This document shows positions 58,215 to 64,000 of a DNA stretch of 64,000 nt, piece after piece. Source of the stretch: Ctenosaura bakeri (lineage: Eukaryota > Chordata > Lepidosauria > Squamata > Iguanidae); the NCBI GenBank assembly GCA_948474755.1, contig CAOLHI010001295.1, positions 340,289-404,288 on the forward strand. The letters are read 5' to 3'. Every line of letters starts with the position of its first letter. Position 1 is the stretch's first letter. A program made the position numbers and the translations under genes. Under the pieces are notes generated by a model, which was not told the DNA's origin, searched no databases, and saw only the letters and a list, made by a program, of their open reading frames with translations.

Positions 58215-58394
58215 GGCCATTTCTCCACTGGATTGTTATAGCGCTTTGATTCCACATTCAACATCCTATGAAATCCTGGGGTTTGCAGTTCCAGGAGGGG
58301 TCGGCCGGCCCCTCCCGGAACTACAAACCCCAGGATTCCATAGGGTGTTGAATGTGGAATCAAGGCGCTATAATAGTCTAGTGCGGAAATGGCC
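58215..58394. mobile_element. Foldback MITE family 1, copy 4 of 5
   Basis: The best-preserved termini of the family: GGCCATTTCTCCACTGG and AGTGCGGAAATGGCC. The arms meet at a centre GGGTCGGCCGGCCCC near 58305. It is 180 bp long and almost a perfect hairpin. Confidence 0.9.
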
Positions 58395-58517
58395 TTTGTT
58401 TTGCCATACTTCATGGATTTAGAGGAGAATCTCTATTTGAGTCTTCGGACATTTTACAGTTTCTCTCACTCTTCTTTTTAGCTTTGTTCACATGTATCTG
58501 TGTTTTTGAATTGACTC

Positions 58518-58602
58518 TCCAGATGTTTTGGGCTTCAACTCTCAGAATCCCTTACAATTGTCCTTGCTGCGTGGAGCTTCTGGGAGTTGAGGTCCCAAGC
58601 AT
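58518..58602. mobile_element. Short foldback hAT-like fragment
   Basis: CAGATG...GGGCTTCAACTCTCAGAA pairs with TTCTGGGAGTTGAGGTCCC...CATCTG across about 85 bp. Confidence 0.55.
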
Positions 58603-58839
58603 CTGATGAGGCAACAGTTGAAAACAACTGTTCTTGAGATCCCCATCTCAAGATCAACATCAGAGATTTTGTCATTAGTTTGGGACTGCACAGGCTATGA
58701 CCCAGCAGCCCTTCACACAACTCACTAGCTATACATGATGGACTCCTAGTTGCTTGAAAACACCACTACAGTCCACATTAGGAAGCCAGACTAGAATGTT
58801 TATTAAGCCTTTGGTGAGACATCAAATCAGGGTCAGTGA

Positions 58840-59055
58840 ATTGTGTTTGCCCTAGTGTTTCACAAAGTGCCCATTGTTCAAATCCCCACACAGACAGAAA
58901 AACACACTGGGTTACCTTTGGCCAAGTTACTCTGTCTCAGACTTAGAGGAGGACAACGGCAAGCCGTGTCTGAATGTATGTGGCCAAGAGAACCCTACAA
59001 TTGGGTTGCTGTACATAGGAGTCAATGTGAAGGCACATGACAGCAACAAATCTTA
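58840..59055 (+). mobile_element. tRNA-derived SINE with Bov-B-like tail
   Basis: B-box-like GTTCAAATCC (about 58876), ACTGGGTTACCTTTGGCC body, GGACAACGGCAAGCC segment, and a tail with GTACATAGGAGTCAATGTGAAGGCACATGACAGCAAC. Confidence 0.72.
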
Positions 59056-59395
59056 CCAAACCTTTTATTCATTGTCTTCTGGAAATGATATTTTTGCAGA
59101 ATTGGAATCAATACTTCTAAAGTACAGTGTAACATAAACTATATTGAAGGAGTTTTTAAGCTGGGGTCCAGGGACCCCCGTGGGTCCATAGAGTTCTCAC
59201 AGTGGGTCTGTGAAACCCTATTGCTGGACACCAACCGCAGCAGCAGCAACAGGGGTATGGCAGTGGAGACAGTTTGTGGGTGCTGAAACTGCTCCTTCAT
59301 TTGTAAATGAGGAACAGTTTGGGCATGCACAGGCATATCCCCATTGCTGTGTCCCAGGTGAAAGCGACATGGCAGCAGGCATGTGTGTGTGCCCA

Positions 59396-59585
59396 GACTA
59401 TGACTCTGGAGACCAGAGTCTGAATCCCCATGAATCCCCTGAATCAGCCATGGAAACCTACTGTGTGAGCTCAGGCAAGTTGCATTTCTTCAGCCTTAAA
59501 GAAAGGCAAAGGAAATAAATATTGCCAAGAAAACCCTCATGATAGGTTCACCTTAGTCAGTTGTCAAAAGAAAAAGACATTATGA
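59396..59585 (+). mobile_element. tRNA-derived SINE nested in the hAT-like element
   Basis: GACTCTGGAGACCAGAGTCTGAATCCCC (tRNA-like B box), TGTGTGAGCTCAGGCAAGTTGC body, and a Bov-B-like CCAAGAAAACCCTCATGATAGGTTCACC tail. Confidence 0.7.
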
Positions 59586-59621
59586 GTAGAAAGAACCTCT
59601 CCCTGTCAGCGGCACTTTCTT

Positions 59622-59783
59622 GTTGAGTCCCTTCAAGTCATTTCTGACTTACAGCAACTCAGAAATAAACCTATCACAGGATATATATATATATTTGGCA
59701 AGGTAGGTTCAAAGTGGGTTTGCCTTTGCTTTCCTCTGAAGCTGAGAGAATGTAACGTGATTTGAATCCTAGTTTCCAGAAGC
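59622..59783 (-). mobile_element. SINE with Bov-B-like tail, minus strand
   Basis: The plus strand shows the complement of the tail, GTTGAGTCCCTTCAAGTCATTTCTGACTTA and AACCTATCACAGG, followed by GGGTTTGCCTTTGCTTTCCTCTGAAGCTGAG and ending at TTTGAATCCTAG. An AT dinucleotide run (59680-59694) is inserted. Confidence 0.72.
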
Positions 59784-59921
59784 CTTTAATAAGTAAACAA
59801 ATAAATATTTGAATATTTAAATCTAAATTTAAATATTTAAATCTTGAGTTAAGCCTCAGGGGTCTCCAGCAACAAATTATATTTACAGAGGTCCCTGGTA
59901 AAGAAAAGGTTAGGAACCACT

Positions 59922-60329
59922 AATATAATCCATGGTGTGTCCAAACCAAGTTCAGATATATGCAGCATATCATTTTTCACTTTTACCCACTTGTTCAAGG
60001 AATTTGGAGATGAAGGCAAGTGGACAGAATGGCTTGGAAAGGATTAAAGAGGAAACTTGAAACTAAATAAAGAGAAAGATGTGGGAGAAGGATGGTATGG
60101 AAAAGATGATGAGAGAAGGGATTGTTTGAGAGAGCGTCAGAGTAAGAGATAAGAAAAAAGACAGTTAAGGATTAGTCTGGAAAACTTTGAGGTGGAAAAT
60201 CACATGGACTGTTATGGATTTTCAGTGTGACAATTGAGGTGTGTGATGGAAATGGAATTTTGACGTGTTCTAACAAAACAGGAACACAACAGAAGGGTGA
60301 TTAAATGTCATAAAAGTAAGCAACACTTT
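59922..60329. other. Gene-free, purine-rich stretch
   Basis: No gene or repeat is recognised. GAGAGAAGG- and GGAAGATG-like purine runs are common at 60030-60200. Confidence 0.45.
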
Positions 60330-60660
60330 TTAAAATATGTGTTTATTTATTTTAACACAGAATTACATATAAACTAATATTTTTAATATAAACTAAAATT
60401 AAAAAACAATACTGAACACAATGCTAAAAACACTAAACTAAAAAAAACTAAACACTAACTCATTAAAACACTAACTTACCGAAACACAAAAAGGCCCAAA
60501 CTAAACTGTAATCAAAGAGAAAATATTTTAAAAAGAAGAAAATGCTATTCTACCATTACAGATTCAACTAAATTATTTTGCTAGAATTGCCATTAACTAT
60601 ATTATTGCATTGTTAGATTTCTTATTGCTCAAAAAGTTTCCAGTTTTTCAAAAAAAAAAA
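60330..60660. other. A-rich stretch, possible antisense LINE 3' end
   Basis: GTTTATTTATTTTAACACAG is followed by A-rich sequence with repeated AAACACTAA units. It is similar in style to 6746-7100. No LINE coding sequence is attached. Confidence 0.35.
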
Positions 60661-60699
60661 ATCTTCAATTTGCTTAACTTTTAAGACACTTGTTAATTA

Positions 60700-60825
60700 G
60701 ATTCCTCATTCTGCCATGAAAACCCTTTGGGTGACCTCGGACATGTCACACACACACAGCCCCAGAAAACCCTGTGATAGGGTTGTCTTAGGGTCACAAT
60801 AAGTCAAAAATTACAACAACGACAT
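60700..60825 (+). mobile_element. SINE fragment with Bov-B-like tail
   Basis: CCCTTTGGGTGACCTCGGAC, CAGCCCCAGAAAACCCTGTGATAGGG and AGGGTCACAATAAGTCAAAAATTACAACAAC match the body and tail of the element at 17405. The tRNA-like head is missing. Confidence 0.75.
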
Positions 60826-61149
60826 CTCTAGTCTGAACCAGTATGGCTATTCTTAATTTGTAATTGTGCCACAAGGAAGATAGAAAGCCTTTTCTCTTGT
60901 TATCTTCCCAAAATTTCCAAAATTTTATTACGGCAAACAGTCAGCAAACTTGTTATCTTTCCTGCTTCATAGTTATTATATGTAGTTCCAGATGGAATTA
61001 TGGGTGAAAAAGTAGTCCATTAGTCCCAAGCACAGGGATGCTGAATGGGCTTTATGAAAATTATTGCCCCTCAATAAGCCACTATCATCTCCGTATCTGT
61101 TGTTTATTCCACCTTGTGTTGATGGCCTGTTTTCAACATCTTTTGTTTG

Positions 61150-61170
61150 GGTTCCTTGTTTTTATAGACA
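61150..61170 (+). promoter_or_regulatory. Candidate splice acceptor before the second receptor coding exon
   Basis: GGTTCCTTGTTTTTATAG ends in AG three bases before the ATG, in the same place as the acceptor-like tract of the first receptor gene. Conservation between paralogues supports a spliced 5' noncoding exon. Confidence 0.55.
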
Positions 61171-62124
61171 ATGTACAGAAAACCATCATGGGAAGAAGGT
61201 AACCAAAGTGGTCAAGGAGAATTCATCTTACTGGGAGTGGGTGACCGGCCACAGTTGGAGATGTGGCTCTTTGCGTTTATCTTTGTCTGCTACATGATGA
61301 CTATCCTGGGCAACACAACCATCATTGTGTTGTCACATCTGGACCCTCATCTACACACCCCCATGTATTTCTTCCTCAGCAACCTCTCATTCCTTGACCT
61401 CTGTTATACCACCAGCCTTGGCCCCCATATGCTGTTGAACTTCTGGAGGAAAAGAAAAACCATTACCTACAGTGGCTGTGCAGCTGAGTTGTACGTTTCT
61501 CTTGCTCTGGGTTCTACAGTGTGTATTCTGCTGGCTGTCATGGCCTACGACCGCTACACTGCAGTCTGTCATCCACTGCGTTACACGGCCATTATGACCC
61601 GCCCTTTATGTTTTAAAATGGCTGCCTTTTCTTGGGTGAGTGGTTCTAGCAATTCACTTGTGCAGACAGTGATGATTCTTCGACTCCCACGATGTGGACA
61701 GAACCAAATAGACCACTTTTTCTGTGAGGTGCCTGCCTTAATGAAACTGGCCTGTGTTGACACCTCACTCATTGACCCTCTGCGCTTTTTCTTCAGTTCA
61801 GTGATTCTGGTACTCCCGCTGTGCCTTATTGTACTCTCTTACATCTACATTGTAGCTGCTGTGCTGAAGATCCGCTCAGCTGAGGGCCGGCAGAAGGCCT
61901 TTAACACTTGCGCCTCTCACATGACCGTGGTACTGCTCTTCTTTAGCACAGCCATTTTCACTTATCTGCAGCCCCCGTCCAACTACTCCCGTGACCAAGG
62001 CAAACTGATGGCCCTTTTCTATACTTTTGTCACCACCATGCTGAATCCACTCATCTATACTCTCAGGAACAAGGAGGTACACAGAGCTCTAAGAAGAGCA
62101 ATGAAAGGGAATCCAGCAACATAA
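61171..62124 (+). CDS. Olfactory receptor, class II, family 2-like (copy 2)
   Basis: An odorant-sensing seven-transmembrane G-protein-coupled receptor of the olfactory cilia. The frame is 317 codons, intact, and the same length as the gene at 17663. Motifs: NQS glycosylation site (residues 11-13), GN in helix 1, LDPHLHTPMYFFLSNLSFLDL, MAYDRYTAVCHPLRY at the end of helix 3, FFCEVPA in extracellular loop 2, SY in helix 5, KAFNTCASHM at helix 6 and NPLIYTLRN at helix 7. By my count about 226 of 317 residues match copy 1. Differences cluster in helices 4 and 5 and at the start of helix 6, where odorant contacts are expected. The start follows the acceptor tract directly and no upstream in-frame ATG competes. 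Confidence 0.96.
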   Translation: MYRKPSWEEGNQSGQGEFILLGVGDRPQLEMWLFAFIFVCYMMTILGNTTIIVLSHLDPHLHTPMYFFLSNLSFLDLCYTTSLGPHMLLNFWRKRKTITYSGCAAELYVSLALGSTVCILLAVMAYDRYTAVCHPLRYTAIMTRPLCFKMAAFSWVSGSSNSLVQTVMILRLPRCGQNQIDHFFCEVPALMKLACVDTSLIDPLRFFFSSVILVLPLCLIVLSYIYIVAAVLKIRSAEGRQKAFNTCASHMTVVLLFFSTAIFTYLQPPSNYSRDQGKLMALFYTFVTTMLNPLIYTLRNKEVHRALRRAMKGNPAT

Positions 62125-62242
62125 GCCCAGCAGCCACCACTAATCTATTCAGACTATAATCAAAGCCCCTCTATTAATTATTTCTTTGGTACTTTTCACC
62201 TTATTTCAAAGATCATAGGTTGTGATTCTGCACAGGAGACTA
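62125..62242 (+). other. 3' flank of the second receptor gene
   Basis: It starts with AGCCCA like the flank of copy 1 and then diverges. No AATAAA is seen before the MITE at 62243. Confidence 0.4.
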
Positions 62243-62699
62243 TGGGCTTTTCCGCACTTGGTTTTTAAAACGGGGCGGCGTGTCCTCCCGCGAGGACGTT
62301 TGCATCTGAGGGCGAACTGAGTTTGGACTACTTACTGTATGTCCGGACTTCAGCCCAGTCCAGAACGCCCATAACTGGTCATTCATCGTGCTATTGAAAG
62401 TCCGATTGAAACAGGACTTTCAATAGCCCGGCACGCCCCAGTCCATTGCTGGGCAAAAGTGTAGATTTGCAGGCTCGTGCCAGCGTGAGCTTGCAGATCT
62501 TCTGGGAGTGGGCTTCCGGCTGGTGAACTTCTCCGGTTGGTGGAGAGCCTCCACCAACCAGAAGCCTCCATTTTCGTCCCTGGAGAGTGCATAGTGCGGG
62601 CACGCGCTGCTCCGGATCCACGTGGGTCGTTGGGGGGAGCGGGCCAGTCTGGTGAGTAATAGACTGCCCCATTTTCCCCGCAAAGTCCGGAAAAGCCCA
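62243..62699. mobile_element. MITE family 3, flanked by TA (TIR TGGGCTTTTCCG)
   Basis: A 457-bp GC-rich element with inverted ends TGGGCTTTTCCGCAC and GTCCGGAAAAGCCCA, flanked by TA on both sides (62241-62242 and 62700-62701). The TIR is similar in style to family 2 but the interior differs. Overlapping minus-strand frames of about 95-105 codons inside it are spurious. Confidence 0.75.
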
Positions 62700-62701
62700 T
62701 A

Positions 62702-62886
62702 GACCATTTCTGCCCTACACTGTTATAGTGCTATTATTCCACTTTCAACATCCTGTGGAAGGGAGCAGCATTTAGAATTCTCAGCCAGAGAGCTCTTCGG
62801 CCTCAGGAAACTACAAACCCCAGAATTCTACCAGAGGTTGAAAGTGGAATAATAGCACTATAACAGTGTAATGATGTGGCAATGAT
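62702..62886. mobile_element. Foldback MITE family 1, copy 5 of 5
   Basis: ACCATTTCTGCCCTACACTG, TTCCACTTTCAACATCCTGTGG and the complementary GTTGAAAGTGGAATAATAGCAC. The right end is degraded (TAATGATGTGGCAATG). It starts directly at the end of the family 3 MITE. Confidence 0.85.
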
Positions 62887-62918
62887 CTATTTGCCATTTT
62901 GACCCCTCAAAACCCACC

Positions 62919-63113
62919 TTAGGAGCCAAGCATCTGCAGCAAGCAAGCAGTTCTGAGGCACTGGTGAGTGGAGAACTGAAGGATGATGCAGCCAACGTCC
63001 TCTCACCAGCAACCTGCTGTGGAATGACCAATGACAGGGATGTGCTGTCCTTCAGTGCTCCACTTCTCAGCACTTCAGGATTGCTTGTTTGCTGCAGATG
63101 CTTGGACTCTAAG
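62919..63113. mobile_element. Foldback element, single copy
   Basis: CCAAGCATCTGCAGCAAGCAAGCA (about 62927) is the reverse complement, with few changes, of TGCTTGTTTGCTGCAGATGCTTGG (about 63083). GGAGAACTGAAGGA pairs with TCCTTCAGTGCTCC. This near-palindrome of about 190 bp explains the 90-codon minus-strand frame here. Confidence 0.8.
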
Positions 63114-63249
63114 TTAGATTTCGGGAGCATTCAATAAACTGCAAAATTTATGCTAATCTTCTCTGTATTGTTCCAGTTTTAATATATGTGCTGCCAAAAC
63201 AAGCACAGTAAGTTGCAAACTTTATCAAGTCATTAGTGTAGTTTAGGTG

Positions 63250-63437
63250 TGTGCATATGTATCTTCAAGTCGCCTGTCAGTTTACAGCAACTTCATGAAT
63301 TTCATAGGATTTCCTTAGTCAAGGAATACTCCAAGGTGATTTTGCTAGTTCCTTCCTCTGAAACAGAGCCAACAGCACCTGCTATTTGTTGACAGTCTCC
63401 CATCCAAGTACTAACCAGGGCTGACCCTGCCTAGTTC
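63250..63437 (-). mobile_element. 5S-rRNA-derived SINE (5S-Sauria type)
   Basis: The minus strand begins with CTAGGCAGGGTCAGCCCTGGTTAGTACTTGGATGGGAGA-type sequence, the 3' half of 5S rRNA including its internal promoter C region. Then comes a body with CAGAGGAAGGAAC, and a Bov-B/RTE-like tail (complement of CTTCAAGTCGCCTGTCAG). The 5' part of the 5S sequence is missing. Confidence 0.82.
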
Positions 63438-64000
63438 ACAACATCATAAATACTGGACAGGGTGTCAGTAATTTTTTTTTATTTTTGTAATTATAGGTGC
63501 AATGCCACATACATAATATGCACCTAAAGCCAACCAACTCTATCTTCACACAAAGTAAAGATTTGTATCAATTAATGTTGAAATTATATTTTGTCTTGAA
63601 CTCAGTAAAGAGAACCTACTTTCTAAAATGTATGTTGCCTTCTTGCCATCTCTAAAATACGTATACTGCATTTCCCTGCTATAGCTACTCTTCACATTTT
63701 AGCCAACTAAGTTTGTTAGCTAAGAGGTTTTCGAGGCTAGTTTTACTTGCAACCAATATTTTTGCAGCATCCAAATGGTAGAAATTTTATTTGAGGGATC
63801 TTTTGAAGAAGGCGTTGAGACTGACTCCACCAATGCTGAAGTCACATCTTCCCTTTGAACTGAAGTCCTGTGCAGTAAGTTCATGCCGAGAGATAGGCCC
63901 AGTTCATCACTGAACAACCGGGTACCATGGTAGGGAAGAAGACATTTCCATAGCAGGTTGTGTTTCTATCCTCCACACATATGTCATACTTCCTACAGAG
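63438..64000. other. Gene-free stretch to the window end
   Basis: No coding frame, RNA gene or named repeat is recognised. Confidence 0.45.

Larger units (their letters stand above)
59150..59921. mobile_element. hAT-like nonautonomous element with nested SINEs
   Basis: The left end has TTTTTAAGCTGGGGTCCAGGGACCCC, and the right end has GTCCCTGGTAAAGAAAAGGTTAGGAACCACT, imperfect inverted repeats of the charlie/hAT style. Two SINEs lie inside it. No transposase is seen. Confidence 0.6.

Noticed and set aside
61387..61572. Antisense frames within the receptor genes
   Set aside because: They are shadows of the plus-strand coding sequence.
62383..62707. Minus-strand frames of 93-105 codons after the second receptor
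   Set aside because: They fall inside a TA-flanked MITE with inverted ends and overlap each other in three phases.
63396..63437. 5S rRNA gene
   Set aside because: Only the 3' part of 5S is present and it continues into a SINE body. The 5' half is missing.

Overview
This is a vertebrate nuclear window. It holds two intact single-exon olfactory receptor genes in a repeat-dense background. The repeats together point to a squamate reptile, probably a lizard: SPIN-type hAT elements, tRNA-derived SINEs with Bov-B-like tails, a 5S-rRNA-derived SINE, L1, CR1, an I/Vingi-like LINE, a Penelope-like element and a Ty1/copia element. I cannot name the species.

Layout. 1-3969 is a plus-strand L1 cut open by a SPIN-like element (482-1264). 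3990-10445 is block A of an old segmental duplication. 11207-16430 holds a foldback MITE, a decayed copia element and a processed pseudogene that I read as tuftelin (TUFT1). The first receptor gene is 17663-18616. 18617-25690 has no gene; it holds a Penelope-like fragment, SINEs and a well-bounded hAT MITE. 25690-30745 is block B, a diverged copy of block A plus an upstream part. A second, larger SPIN-like element with an internal palindrome follows (30756-31906), then a partial third copy of the unit (32430-33440, resuming at 36212).

From about 34.5 to 54.9 kb lies a nested LINE cluster. It includes an I/Vingi-like LINE with a 465-codon open frame, several minus-strand L1s (one close to full length, carrying a MITE and a solo LTR with a 5-bp target duplication), a CR1 tail, an L1 with a twin-priming-type inversion, and a ZBED/FAM200-like (hAT-transposase-derived) pseudogene. 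54.9-64 kb holds a further diverged copy of the unit (55350-55900), several foldback elements, SINEs and the second receptor gene (61171-62124).

How it fits together. The two receptors differ at about 91 of 317 residues and share upstream sequence and a splice-acceptor context, so they are tandem paralogues. Blocks A, B, D and C look like remains of the duplicated unit that carried them. Block B has no recognisable receptor, and unit D/C appears to have been stretched by LINE insertions. Nearly all other open frames here are retrotransposon remains, or frames in GC-rich transposon interiors. I see no CRISPR, operon or prokaryotic feature. All coordinates of repeats are by-eye boundaries.
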